A stretch of 64,000 nucleotides of DNA from CAZRIE01 sp964600075 (GCA_964600075.1 CAZRIE010000001.1:73010-137009); one strand, 5' to 3'. Positions 45,832 to 54,648 are shown, counted from the first letter of the stretch. Made by a program: numbers and translations. The notes: a model not told the origin generated them from the sequence alone.

Positions 45832-46938
45832 ATGTCTCAACTAGCCGACAGCGTTTCGAAACGCCTTTTTTCTCTAGATGTCTTTCGCGGACTCACCATG
45901 TTTTTGCTGATTGCAGAAGCAGCAGGTTTTCATCATAATTTTACCGAACTGACCGAAGGAACCGCATTCTCCGGTCTGGCCCATCAGCTACACCACCACC
46001 CATGGAACGGGCTTCGATTCTGGGATTTGATCCAGCCTTTCTTCATGTTTATTGTTGGTGTTGCTATGCCCTTTTCGCTTCGAAAGCGTTTGGCTACGGG
46101 AAGCCGAATCGATGTCACAAAGCATATTGTGAGAAGGTGCTTGCTGCTGTTCGCTTTTGGCGCCTTGCTACATTGCGTATACAGTCATGCACTGGTTTGG
46201 GAACTCTGGAACGTATTGGTGCAATTGGCTTTTACAATTTTAATCGCCTACGCTATAATGCAATTGCCCAATAAAACACAGATTGGTATATCCGTAGGGT
46301 TGCTAGTGCTCACTGAAGTACTGTATCGCGCATATAATCCGGAGGCCCCATATGCACAGGGGCATGACAGTTTCGGTTCATACATCGATATGTTGGTCAT
46401 GGGGCAGGTCAATGATGGCTATTGGGTATTCGTGAATTTCATTCCCACGGCGGCCCATACGATTTGGGGTGTCGTCTGTGGTAAGATTTTGCTCTCGAAC
46501 ACTTCTGCAAAAGAAAAATTAAAACCTTTTTTGATTTGGGGAACGGCCATCTTGGCGCTTGGTTTTGCCATGGACCTATTGAACATTACCCCAATAATCA
46601 AACGAATTGCAACAAGCTCTTTTGTGCTAGCCTCCGGCGGCTTCGCCATATTGGCACTGGCGCTATTTTACTGGGCCATTGATGTCAAGAGCAACCACAA
46701 AAAATGGCTCAAGATTTTTTCGGTCGTGGGCACCAACTCTATTTTTATCTATCTCTTTGCAGAAACCGTGGGTGTACAATGGTTCCGTGATTTTGGAAAA
46801 ATTTGGACGGAAGGCCTGTTGGCCCCTTTAGGAATTCCCATGGATTGGATTATGGTAATCAACGCCCTTTTCGTACTCTTTATTTTTTGGTATATCACCT
46901 ACTTTTTGGATAAGCATAAGGTGTATTTCAAGATATGA
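45832..46938 (+). CDS. DUF5009 / heparan-alpha-glucosaminide acetyltransferase-like membrane protein
   Basis: A 368-residue polytopic membrane protein. The opening RLFSLDVFRGLTMFLLIAEAAG and the FWDLIQPFFMFIVGVAMPFSL block are signatures of the HGSNAT/YeiB-related acyltransferase family (DUF5009). About ten hydrophobic segments follow, with conserved His residues near the N-terminus (HQLHHHPWNG). Such proteins are thought to transfer acetyl groups across the membrane to sugars. It is divergent from GH95 and followed 40 bp later by a DUF1080 lipoprotein. The substrate is unknown. Confidence 0.86.
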   Translation: MSQLADSVSKRLFSLDVFRGLTMFLLIAEAAGFHHNFTELTEGTAFSGLAHQLHHHPWNGLRFWDLIQPFFMFIVGVAMPFSLRKRLATGSRIDVTKHIVRRCLLLFAFGALLHCVYSHALVWELWNVLVQLAFTILIAYAIMQLPNKTQIGISVGLLVLTEVLYRAYNPEAPYAQGHDSFGSYIDMLVMGQVNDGYWVFVNFIPTAAHTIWGVVCGKILLSNTSAKEKLKPFLIWGTAILALGFAMDLLNITPIIKRIATSSFVLASGGFAILALALFYWAIDVKSNHKKWLKIFSVVGTNSIFIYLFAETVGVQWFRDFGKIWTEGLLAPLGIPMDWIMVINALFVLFIFWYITYFLDKHKVYFKI

Positions 46939-46978
46939 CAGACAGCCAAAAAATGAATTCATCTAAAAATAAAACTAA

Positions 46979-47779
46979 ATGCTTCTAAAATTCTCAAAGA
47001 TTCTATTGCCTATTTTCATTATTGCCCTCATAGCATGTTCGGCGCAAAAAAAGAGCACATTGGACGACGGCTGGAAAGCGATGTTCAACGGAACGAACCT
47101 TGATGGCTGGACGACAAAAATCCACCATTACGAATCTGGCGATAATTTTGGCGATACGTTTCGGGCGGAAGACGATATGATAAAAGTACGTTACGATAAG
47201 TATGAAGGCGACTTTAACGATCGGTTCGGTCACTTGTATTTCGATTCCCCTTATTCCTATTTTCATTTATCGATGGAATATCGTTTTGTGGGTGAACTAC
47301 ATCCAGGAGCTCCTAGCTACACGTTGCTTAATAGTGGAGTGATGTTCCATTCACAAGACCCCCGCACGATGTTGAAGGAGCAAAATTGGCCGATTTCTGT
47401 AGAGATGCAATTTTTGGCGGGGATAGAACAAGGTGTTGATAGGCCCACCGGAAATATGTGCTCGCCCGGCACGGAAATTGTCTTTCAGGGTGAATTGTAT
47501 CCAAGCCATTGTCTGAACTCCACTTCGGAAACCTATTATGGCAATCAATGGGTAAAGGCCGAGCTTATTGTTTTGGGAGATTCTTTGGTGACGCACATTA
47601 TTAACGGTGAAAAGGTGTTGGAATACACAAAACCCCAAATCGGGGGCGAAGTGGTCAAAGGTTTTGACCCCAAGATGAAGAAAGACGGACAAATATTAAA
47701 AGAAGGCTTGATTGCTCTACAGAGCGAAGGGCAGCCTATCGATTTTCGGAATATTAAGATTCGTAATCTAAAACCATAA
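46979..47779 (+). CDS. DUF1080 (3-keto-disaccharide hydrolase family) lipoprotein
   Basis: A 266-residue lipoprotein (lipobox ...IALIACS). The DUF1080 jelly-roll opens with GWKAMFNGTNLDGWTTK, then YFHLSMEYRF, NSGVMFHSQDP and a final IDFRNIKIRNL strand, all diagnostic for the family. Characterised members hydrolyse 3-keto-glycosides formed by Gfo/Idh/MocA dehydrogenases, and one such dehydrogenase lies at 37019. It is convergent with the VOC gene (18-bp gap). Confidence 0.9.
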   Translation: MLLKFSKILLPIFIIALIACSAQKKSTLDDGWKAMFNGTNLDGWTTKIHHYESGDNFGDTFRAEDDMIKVRYDKYEGDFNDRFGHLYFDSPYSYFHLSMEYRFVGELHPGAPSYTLLNSGVMFHSQDPRTMLKEQNWPISVEMQFLAGIEQGVDRPTGNMCSPGTEIVFQGELYPSHCLNSTSETYYGNQWVKAELIVLGDSLVTHIINGEKVLEYTKPQIGGEVVKGFDPKMKKDGQILKEGLIALQSEGQPIDFRNIKIRNLKP

Positions 47780-47797
47780 CGGTTATCGGGTTACGAG

Positions 47798-48184
47798 TCA
47801 CTTCTGATAAATCTCAATGGGCAAACCATCGGGGTCCGCAAAAAAAGCGAACTTTTTCTGGGTAAATTCATCAATACGTATCGGCTCGACAATGACTCCT
47901 TTATTTTCGAGGTTTTGTCTTTCGTATTCCACATTGTCGACTTCAAAAGCCAAATGCCTCAAACCTGAAGCTTCAGGTCTTGATGCGCGCTGTGGTGGGT
48001 CGGGAAACGAGAATAATTCTATAATGTAACTACCGTTCAATGTTAGGTCTAGCTTGTACGATTGCCGTTCTTCTCTGTAGGTTTCATTTTGTACTTCTAA
48101 TCCCAAAATATTGACATAGAAATTTTTTGCCTTTTGATAGTTAGAGCAGATTATCGCTATGTGATGTACGTTGTTGAAGGCCAT
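47798..48184 (-). CDS. VOC family protein (glyoxalase-like)
   Basis: A 128-residue single-domain vicinal-oxygen-chelate protein with two beta-alpha-beta-beta-beta halves. It has the metal-site candidates VHHIAIIC (His near 7-8), LRHLAFEVDN (His near 72) and LPIEIYQ (Glu near the end). SGLRHLAF and FFADPDGLPIE are typical of the SMU.1112c/YaeR-type subgroup. The reaction is unknown. It follows an SDR gene by 9 bp. Confidence 0.87.
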   Translation of the reverse strand: MAFNNVHHIAIICSNYQKAKNFYVNILGLEVQNETYREERQSYKLDLTLNGSYIIELFSFPDPPQRASRPEASGLRHLAFEVDNVEYERQNLENKGVIVEPIRIDEFTQKKFAFFADPDGLPIEIYQK

Positions 48185-48193
48185 GAATATGTT

Positions 48194-48967
48194 TTAAAGA
48201 TCTTCGGGATATTTCCCTGCCGTAGTCCAACCTCCGTCTACGGGAATGGTCTGGCCGTTGATATGGCTAGCTTCATCTGATAGTAAAAAAAGAATGGTAT
48301 TCGCAATATCTTCGGCTGTACCGACCCTTCCGTTGGGGTTTAACTGGCCCCACGTGCCCGCATAATCTGGTTGCTCCTCAGCGGTTCGTTCCGTCAATGT
48401 GGCACCAGGTGCAACGACGTTTAGGTTGATTCGGTGTTCGCCCAATTCATAGGCCAAGTTCACGGCCATCATTCGAAGAGCCGCTTTGGTCATCGCATAG
48501 GGGGTCAAATACTTATAGGCGCGTATACCAACTTGGGAAGAAAGTAATACGATTTTGCCACCCGATTTTTGTGCGATCATTTCTTTGGCTGCACGCTGTA
48601 CCAAAAAAAATGCACCATGTAGGTTTAATTGCAAGGTTTTTTGAAAATCTTTTGGGGAACACTCCAAAAAACCACCAAAAATTGTAATTGCCGCATTGGG
48701 CACAACAAAATCGACTTTCCCAAAATTTTTGATAGTAAAGTCAACTAGAGCGTTAATGACATCGACCGACCCCGCATCTCCCGGAAATGGCAGACAATTG
48801 CTGTCTTCCAGTTTGGATACCGCCGCATGGTTCTTTTCTTCATTAATATCATTAATAACAACGTTGGCACCCGCTTTTAGCAATAGTTTTGCCAATGTAA
48901 AGCCGATACCTTCACCCGCGCCGGTTACAATGGCCACCTTGTTTTGTATCCCAGAGTATTGCATCAC
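48194..48967 (-). CDS. SDR family oxidoreductase
   Basis: A 257-residue classical short-chain dehydrogenase. It has the cofactor motif TGAGEGIG (about 15-22), NAAI (about 90-93), the catalytic Ser in VLLSSQVG and YAMTK (Tyr-x-x-x-Lys near 160), and the C-terminal PVDGGWT. D37-like acidic residues after beta2 (NDIN) suggest NAD(H). It overlaps the upstream SMP-30 gene by 4 bp (48964-48967). The pair resembles a sugar dehydrogenase plus aldonolactonase, as in non-phosphorylating fucose-type oxidation; that role is inferred. Confidence 0.92.
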   Translation of the reverse strand: MMQYSGIQNKVAIVTGAGEGIGFTLAKLLLKAGANVVINDINEEKNHAAVSKLEDSNCLPFPGDAGSVDVINALVDFTIKNFGKVDFVVPNAAITIFGGFLECSPKDFQKTLQLNLHGAFFLVQRAAKEMIAQKSGGKIVLLSSQVGIRAYKYLTPYAMTKAALRMMAVNLAYELGEHRINLNVVAPGATLTERTAEEQPDYAGTWGQLNPNGRVGTAEDIANTILFLLSDEASHINGQTIPVDGGWTTAGKYPEDL

Positions 48968-49857
48968 TGTTTTTTAAAATAGGTTATTGGTGTGCCCTTT
49001 ACCTCGGATTGAAAAGCAAACATCCCCCCGCTTTTCGGGTACTCCTTTAATTGTGTTTTTGTTAACCCACTTCTTGCCGTGGTAATATACAGGACATCTA
49101 AGTTTTTTCCTCCAAAGCAGCAAGAGGTGACATGGGGCGCATCAACTTCCACTTTTTGCAAGACGTCGCCAGTTTGGGGATTCCATCGTCGTATACAATG
49201 ACCACCCCAATGGGCTATCCAAAGCATACCATCTGAGTCGATGCACATACCATCGGGGCTGCCATATGCCTCCGGGACTTTAATTATTGCTTTTCCATTT
49301 GAGATCGAACCGCTTTCCAATTCAAAATCAAAGGCCCGAACCACAAATGTCGGACTGTCGATGTAATAAAAATTTTTATTGTTGGAAGACCAAGCCATAC
49401 CGTTTGAAACAGAAGTTTTGGATAGTTGTAAAGTCGAATTTAGATTTGGCTCAACACGATAGAAATTTCCTGCTTCGGGCGCACAATTTTTATCCATCGT
49501 GCCTACCCAGAAATTACCGTTGGGACCCACCTTTCCATCATTAAAACGTATTGCGGTATTAGAATTTTCAAGAATAGGGTGTTTGGTCAACTTTTCGGAT
49601 TCACTATTAAAAGAAGCCAAGCCGGATTCTAACGCCAAAAGCAGATGCCCGTTTTTCTTTGGTATGGCCGCCCCGATCATTTCACTAAAAGACCATTGGG
49701 CACCTTCTTTATTTAAAGGGTTGTATCGATGCAGCTTTTTCCCTTCAATATCGACCCAAAAGAGTAGTTGTTTTTGCCAATCCCATACTGGGCCTTCACC
49801 TAAAGTGGATTGGGTATCTAAGAGGAGTTTTGCTTTGCGCATAACGGTTTTGGACAA
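48964..49857 (-). CDS. SMP-30/gluconolactonase/LRE family lactonase
   Basis: A 292-297-residue six-bladed propeller. Family blocks are LGEGPVWDWQKQLLFWVDIEG (metal-binding Glu), RFNDGKVGPNGNFWVGTMD (Asn/Asp), SNGMAWSSNNKNFYYIDS, and SPDGMCIDSDGMLWIAHWGG. The metal ligands Glu, Asn and Asp are all in place. The likely start is the ATG at 49842 (MRKAKLLLDTQS) rather than 49857. It should open sugar acid lactones. It is the first gene of the lactonase-SDR-VOC unit. Confidence 0.91.
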   Translation of the reverse strand: MSKTVMRKAKLLLDTQSTLGEGPVWDWQKQLLFWVDIEGKKLHRYNPLNKEGAQWSFSEMIGAAIPKKNGHLLLALESGLASFNSESEKLTKHPILENSNTAIRFNDGKVGPNGNFWVGTMDKNCAPEAGNFYRVEPNLNSTLQLSKTSVSNGMAWSSNNKNFYYIDSPTFVVRAFDFELESGSISNGKAIIKVPEAYGSPDGMCIDSDGMLWIAHWGGHCIRRWNPQTGDVLQKVEVDAPHVTSCCFGGKNLDVLYITTARSGLTKTQLKEYPKSGGMFAFQSEVKGTPITYFKKQ

Positions 49858-50058
49858 GGTTACTCAAATTTGTTAAGTTTGAAGTTACGGAATTAGCAAA
49901 ACTTTTTCGATTTAAATAAATATATTAGTGAGTCGAGACTCTTTTGAAATACTGCAATGCAGGTTATCTGTAGCGTAAGAACGAGTTCAGAGAAAGTCTG
50001 GGCCCCTAAAAAAAGCAAGAGAAGAAACGGTTTCTCAAAACCCAATAATTCAAACATA

Positions 50059-51375
50059 ATGACTCCTTCAAAAATCACATGGTTTTTAATTTTTAGCTTT
50101 GCCATGAGTTTACTTTCATGCAAAAATGGCACCGACAAAAATATATCGAAAAAACAGAAAGCGACTACCAACCAAATTGTGTCCGATACAAGTTTACCTA
50201 TTATAAAACTTACAAATGGCCCTAAGCAACATTGGTTTGGTTATTATGACAAATGGCAAATCGATCCAACAGGACGTTATGTTTTAGGGTGTGAAGTGGA
50301 TACCTTTTTTAGGTCTCCCACATTACAGGATACCTTACGCATCGGAGTTATCGATTTACAGAATAATAACGAATGGAAAGAATTAGGCATCTCTAGATCT
50401 TGGGGCTGGCAGCAGAGTTGTATGTTACAATGGCTGCCTGGTTCGAATCAGGAGATCATTTGGAACGATCTGGAAGGCGGAAAATTTGTAAGTCATATTC
50501 TAAATATAAAAACTGAAAAAAAAAGAACGCTGCCCAAACCCATCTATACGTTGAGCAATGATGGCAGTTTTGCCATCGGAACTACCTTTAATCGTATTCA
50601 AAATATGAGGCCGGGTTATGGTTATCCTGGCCCTGCGGACCCATATGCCAAATTGAAAGCACCGAAAGAAATCGGAATTTATAAAATGGACTTGACCACC
50701 GAAAAAGAAGAAAAGCTGATTTCAATTGCAGAGATGGCGGGCATTCCCTATTTGGGGGAAGACCTCAGTAAATACTGGCACTACTTTAATCATCTGCTGA
50801 TTAGCCCCGATGATAAGCGTTTTATCTTTTTGCACCGCTGGAGAAACGCACCGGCGAATAGCGGTAATGGAGCTTCGGGCGGATTTACTACCCGAATGGT
50901 CACGGCTGATATAGATGGGTCGAATAGCTATATTCTAGATCCCTCCGGAAATACGTCGCATTTTATTTGGAGAGCACCGAACGAAGTCTGCATGTGGACG
51001 AAACCTGTCGGGAAAGAATCCGGTTTCTATCTCTTTACCGATCAGACCGAAGAGGTCGAACCCGTAGGCGAAAATACCATGGTCGTTAATGGGCATAACA
51101 CCTACGTGCCAAATACCAATCATGAGTGGGTATTGAACGACACCTATCCGCAAGGCGATGAACGTTTGCAAGAGCTCTATTTATACCATGTACCTACCGG
51201 TCGTAAGGTAAGTCTCGGAAAATTCCATGAGCCCACAGCATATTCAGGGGAATGGCGTTGCGATCTTCACCCTAGAAGTAGCCAAAATGGTAAGTTCGTC
51301 ATTTTCGATTCTACACACGGCGGTGACGGACGGCAAATGTATATGGTCGATATTAGTGGTATCGTGGGGAATTAA
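50059..51375 (+). CDS. beta-propeller lipoprotein of unknown function (TolB/oligogalacturonate lyase-like fold)
   Basis: A 438-residue lipoprotein. The ATG at 50059 starts a lipoprotein signal (MTPSKITWFLIFSFAMSLLSC); an upstream in-frame ATG would hide it. The body is a WD-like propeller: WFGYYDKWQIDPTGRYVLGCEV, WGWQQSCMLQWLPGS, HLLISPDDKRFIFLHRW, YSGEWRCDLHPRSSQNGKFVIFDS. The GYYDKWQ and HRWRN blocks recall oligogalacturonate-lyase-like and TolB-like proteins seen in Bacteroidota polysaccharide loci. No substrate can be assigned. It is divergent from the lactonase unit and convergent with the Coa1-like gene. Confidence 0.68.
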   Translation: MTPSKITWFLIFSFAMSLLSCKNGTDKNISKKQKATTNQIVSDTSLPIIKLTNGPKQHWFGYYDKWQIDPTGRYVLGCEVDTFFRSPTLQDTLRIGVIDLQNNNEWKELGISRSWGWQQSCMLQWLPGSNQEIIWNDLEGGKFVSHILNIKTEKKRTLPKPIYTLSNDGSFAIGTTFNRIQNMRPGYGYPGPADPYAKLKAPKEIGIYKMDLTTEKEEKLISIAEMAGIPYLGEDLSKYWHYFNHLLISPDDKRFIFLHRWRNAPANSGNGASGGFTTRMVTADIDGSNSYILDPSGNTSHFIWRAPNEVCMWTKPVGKESGFYLFTDQTEEVEPVGENTMVVNGHNTYVPNTNHEWVLNDTYPQGDERLQELYLYHVPTGRKVSLGKFHEPTAYSGEWRCDLHPRSSQNGKFVIFDSTHGGDGRQMYMVDISGIVGN

Positions 51376-51411
51376 GTGGATTCGCCAACATTCATATTTT
51401 AAAAAATATTT

Positions 51412-51836
51412 TTATCGCAGTGCTATAGGAATAGTCTCTTTTCGGTAATGGGGTTCTTTCAGGTGCACATCTAATTCTTGATAGTGCCATTCCCCGTTTT
51501 TCTTAAAAGCTTTCACATCCATCTTCCCTTTTCCTTTGTTTCCTTTAATGGTCAGTGCCATAAAGACGGAATCTGCATTTTTGGAGTACTTTACATAGCC
51601 TTCTAAAATTGTCAGTTTTCCGATAGGCTGTAGTTCGCCGAGCATTTGGCTTACCCTTTCGTTTTCCTTTACGATTTCTAAGGCATTTTCGGGAATTTCT
51701 GTATTGCAATATGCAATGTGGCATTTCCAATACCTTTGGAAAGGCTCAGACCGAAAACCGTTACAAGCAGGATTATTGGAACTAACCATTTCCAATTTCG
51801 TTTGAACCAGTTGGTTTTCCGAATGGTATCATTCAT
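51412..51836 (-). pseudogene. frameshifted Coa1-like (cytochrome oxidase assembly factor) gene
   Basis: The gene is split over two frames. From the ATG at 51836 a 52-codon frame gives a Trp-rich N-terminus and TM helix (NWFKRNWKWLVPIILLVTVF), then runs to a stop at 51678. The rest (ALEIVKENERVSQMLGE... GKGKMDVKAFKKNGEWHYQEL) is in another frame that ends at 51412. Together they match the Coa1/Tim21-like single-TM layout common in Flavobacteriaceae. The switch must lie at about 51690-51725. Either the gene is broken or a base is miscalled. It follows the S41 peptidase gene by 47 bp on the same strand. Confidence 0.68.
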
Positions 51837-51883
51837 TGAAAAGGTTTAAAAGCTATCAAAATGTGAGACCGGAAGACTCCTGG

Positions 51884-53515
51884 TTATTTTAAAATATCCG
51901 AATACTTACCGTTATTACCCAAAAGTTCCGTAGCCGCCAAAATAGCTTCATCGTTTTTCAGGTAGTACTCATAAAGTCCTTCGCGGTAGAAATAACGTTT
52001 AATAATTTCGTCCTCGAGTTTGCTTTTAATCTCTTTTTGGTAGTCTTCCAAAGCGGTAATTTTACTTTTTTCTATATCTAACAATAAGGTCTTAAAGTCG
52101 TTTTCGATCGCTTCGTTGAAAATGACTTCTTCGCGTTCGGTCATTGCCGCTTTTAAGGTCTTTTCAGTTTTGGTCTCGAAAGAGAAATCACTTTTGGAGA
52201 CAAAGTTTTTAAAGTTTTGGTAATCGGTTTCCGAGAAATTGAAGCCGTCGATAGCTTGAAGCTGATTGTTGTAGTAGTAATTTGTAGCGTAGTCGAATAT
52301 GACATTATTGTTCAATAATGCCGTGGTCAACTCGTTGGCTTTAGTTGACGCTACTTCGATGTCCGGTAAAACGCCGCCCCCATCTTGAACTTTTCTGCCA
52401 TTTCGAGTTGTGAAATCTTTAAAAGCCGTTTTCTGAACGGCATTACCGTCTTTGTCGCGGTTCCAGTAATCCAATGATTGGATACATCTTCCAGAAGGTG
52501 TGAAATAGCGACTGATAGTCACTTTCAGTTGTGTGCCGTAGGTCAGTTTCAATGGCCGTTGAACTAATCCTTTTCCAAAGCTACGTGCACCCATAACAAC
52601 GGCACGATCAAGGTCTTGAAGGCCCCCTGAAACAATTTCGCTGGCGGAAGCACTGCTACCGTTGACGAGAACAACCAAGGGAATTTCTGTGTCCAGGGGC
52701 TTATTCTTCGTTTTGTACTCGCTATTGAACTTTTTGACCTTTGATTTGGTGGTAACGATCAGTTCGCCCTTATCAACAAAAAGATTGGTGACATTTATAG
52801 CCTCGGAAAGTAATCCACCAGGGTTACCCCTAAGATCCAGTATGATTTTTTCTGCACCTTGTCCTTTAAGGTCTACCAACGCGGCTTTAGTTTCGCTTGA
52901 AGCCTTTGCATTGAATTTGGACAGTACGATATAGCCCGTTTTGTCGTCTACCATTTTATAAAAAGGTACGGCATCTACATCGACCGCTCCTCTGGTAATC
53001 GTTGTGGACTTGGTCTCGCCCTGTCTTTTATAGGTGACCTCGACGGAAGTGTCGTTGGCCCCTTTTAAGAGCTCACTAGCGTTATTATCAAAGTCGGCTA
53101 CATTGATATTCCCGATTTTTAAGATTTCATCGCCGGCTTTGAGTCCGGCTTTATCGGCAGGATAGCCTTGATAAGGTTCGATAATCAATAATTTATCTTC
53201 AAACGAGCGTACCAAGGCGCCAATACCCGAATATTCGCCGGCATTGTTAATGCGATAGGTCTCCACATCTTGCTCATTCAGAAATTTGGTATACGGATCC
53301 AAATCGTCGAGCATATTCTTGATGGCCGTATCCATCAGTTCGGCAGGGTTGGTCTCATCGACATAATTCATGTTCAGTTCTTTGAACAGCGTCGTAAAGA
53401 TTTCAATCTGCTTCGCGATTTCGAAGAAGTCGCTTTTAATAAATCCACTGCCGGCCACAAATATGATAACCGCAAAGGCGGGGATAAGTATTTTTTTTCC
53501 TAGCATCTTTTTCAT
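51884..53515 (-). CDS. S41 family peptidase (CtpA-like C-terminal processing protease)
   Basis: A 543-residue exported protease. An N-terminal signal/anchor (about 6-27) precedes a helical region, a PDZ domain (about 90-175, GIGALVRSFEDKLLIIEPYQG and AGLKAGDEILKIG), and the S41 catalytic core: LDLRGNPGGLLSEAI, VNGSSASASEIVSGGLQD (Ser nucleophile) and GARSFGKGLVQ (Lys of the dyad). The C-terminal ~110 residues are helical. It degrades or processes envelope proteins in the periplasm. It commonly lies next to rnpA in this family, as here, but 260 bp of repeat-bearing sequence now intervenes. Confidence 0.93.
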   Translation of the reverse strand: MKKMLGKKILIPAFAVIIFVAGSGFIKSDFFEIAKQIEIFTTLFKELNMNYVDETNPAELMDTAIKNMLDDLDPYTKFLNEQDVETYRINNAGEYSGIGALVRSFEDKLLIIEPYQGYPADKAGLKAGDEILKIGNINVADFDNNASELLKGANDTSVEVTYKRQGETKSTTITRGAVDVDAVPFYKMVDDKTGYIVLSKFNAKASSETKAALVDLKGQGAEKIILDLRGNPGGLLSEAINVTNLFVDKGELIVTTKSKVKKFNSEYKTKNKPLDTEIPLVVLVNGSSASASEIVSGGLQDLDRAVVMGARSFGKGLVQRPLKLTYGTQLKVTISRYFTPSGRCIQSLDYWNRDKDGNAVQKTAFKDFTTRNGRKVQDGGGVLPDIEVASTKANELTTALLNNNVIFDYATNYYYNNQLQAIDGFNFSETDYQNFKNFVSKSDFSFETKTEKTLKAAMTEREEVIFNEAIENDFKTLLLDIEKSKITALEDYQKEIKSKLEDEIIKRYFYREGLYEYYLKNDEAILAATELLGNNGKYSDILK

Positions 53516-53524
53516 CTATGTAAA

Positions 53525-53560
53525 GGTTTGAAGGGTTTCAGGTTTCAAGTTTTAGGTTTT
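53525..53560. repeat. degenerate GGTTTCA heptad repeat
   Basis: The run is GGTTTGA, then GGGTTTCA, GGTTTCA, AGTTTTA and GGTTTTT, a period of about 7 bp. It matches the heptads at 45754-45823. It lies just upstream of the S41 gene, on the side of its promoter. Confidence 0.65.
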
Positions 53561-53687
53561 TGTAAGCGAACCTTAGACTTGGAGCAACGGAAACCTCTAG
53601 TGTTTTAATTTTTTCGATTTGTTCTTTTATGTATCGCTTTGAAACTTTTTGGGTTTTACGGAATTTTTATCCCCAAAAGATATCCCC

Positions 53688-53712
53688 TGGCCCCTCGCGA
53701 AGAGGGGGAAGG
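53688..53712. repeat. C/G-run hairpin downstream of the DUF559-rnpA gene
   Basis: CCCCTCGCGAAGAGGGGG (53695-53712) can fold into a hairpin with C-run and G-run arms. Similar CCCC...GGGG modules occur at 54178-54196, 54765-54790 and 54812-54827, around and inside the DUF559-rnpA gene. Confidence 0.5.
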
Positions 53713-53775
53713 CCTTCGAACAAAACGTTCGACTGCAATATAACTTACTGAAAACTGATGAAATAGCCTTCTTTT

Positions 53776-54648
53776 TCAGTCTTTTTTCTTTTTTCTTTCC
53801 TCCTTTTTCTTTCCCGCTTCGGTCGAAACGAATTTCCGAAGCAGCCCGTTCATCGCTTTCTCGATTTCGAGATAGGTCGGTACTTCCCTCCCAAGATATA
53901 AAAATAGAAACGCAAAAGTGGCTTTGCTATTGTTGAAAACGAGGTGTTTGTTGAGCCGATAGCCTTCGCGTAACAGCCGTTTGATACGATTGCGCTTTAC
54001 GGCACTTTTAAAACTCCTCTTGGGAACGGTAACCCCAGCCTGAATAGGTACTTCTTTCGATAAAGCGGTTTTGAGGTAGATCAATTTTATAGGATACAAA
54101 GAAACGGACTTCCCCTCTGCAAAGAGACGGTCGATGAGCTTTTTGCTCTTGAGTTTTTCATTTTTACCGTAGCTATTGTCCCCTTGAGGGGGCTTTAGAG
54201 CTGTTGGTCCGTCCTTGCCAGAGATATCATCAATTTCCACACCCATCGAGCGGGGAGTAAGGAGGGTGTTCCTAGGAACGCGAATTTCCAACAATTTTCG
54301 AACCTTCTCTTCCAAAGCCAGTCCCACACTAAACATATTCGTTTTCACATCATTATCGGAAAAGCGAATGAATTCGACACCTTGCTTTTCCAACAACCCT
54401 TGTCTTCTGACATCGGATTCATATTTGAATTCATGCGAACTCCCATCAATTTCAATGGCCAATTGAATTTCATGGCAATAAAAATTTACGATATACTCCA
54501 ACATAGGAACTTGTCGGTGGAATTGTACGCCCAAAGACCGGTTCTTGAAGTTTTGCCAAAGTAACGTTTCGGCCAGCGTACTATTTTTGCGCAGTTGGCG
54601 GGCGTATTCCTTTAGTTTTGGGTTGTATGGGATGATTTTGTTTGTCAA
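53776..54648 (-). CDS. rnpA: fusion of a DUF559 nuclease-like domain to ribonuclease P protein component
   Basis: A 290-residue protein in one frame. Residues about 1-122 are a DUF559 domain (Vsr/PD-(D/E)XK-like): LAETLLWQNFKNRSLGVQF, YIVNFYCHEIQLAIEIDGSSHE and FIRFSDNDV. Residues about 123-157 are a low-complexity linker (TPRSMGVEIDD... LKPPQGDN). Residues about 158-290 are RnpA: NEKLKSKKLIDRLFAEGKSV, then the RNR box VKRNRIKRLLREGYR, and a Lys/Glu-rich tail. RnpA binds the RNase P RNA that matures tRNA 5' ends and is normally a stand-alone protein of about 120-130 residues. An internal ATG at 54246 could yield a 156-residue form. Which form is made is unknown. Confidence 0.88.
   Translation of the reverse strand: MTNKIIPYNPKLKEYARQLRKNSTLAETLLWQNFKNRSLGVQFHRQVPMLEYIVNFYCHEIQLAIEIDGSSHEFKYESDVRRQGLLEKQGVEFIRFSDNDVKTNMFSVGLALEEKVRKLLEIRVPRNTLLTPRSMGVEIDDISGKDGPTALKPPQGDNSYGKNEKLKSKKLIDRLFAEGKSVSLYPIKLIYLKTALSKEVPIQAGVTVPKRSFKSAVKRNRIKRLLREGYRLNKHLVFNNSKATFAFLFLYLGREVPTYLEIEKAMNGLLRKFVSTEAGKKKEERKKKKD

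Noticed and set aside
53649..53936. Plus-strand frame opposite the rnpA tail
   Set aside because: It is antisense to the Lys/Glu-rich RnpA end and rich in Phe/Ser, as expected from a polypurine tract.
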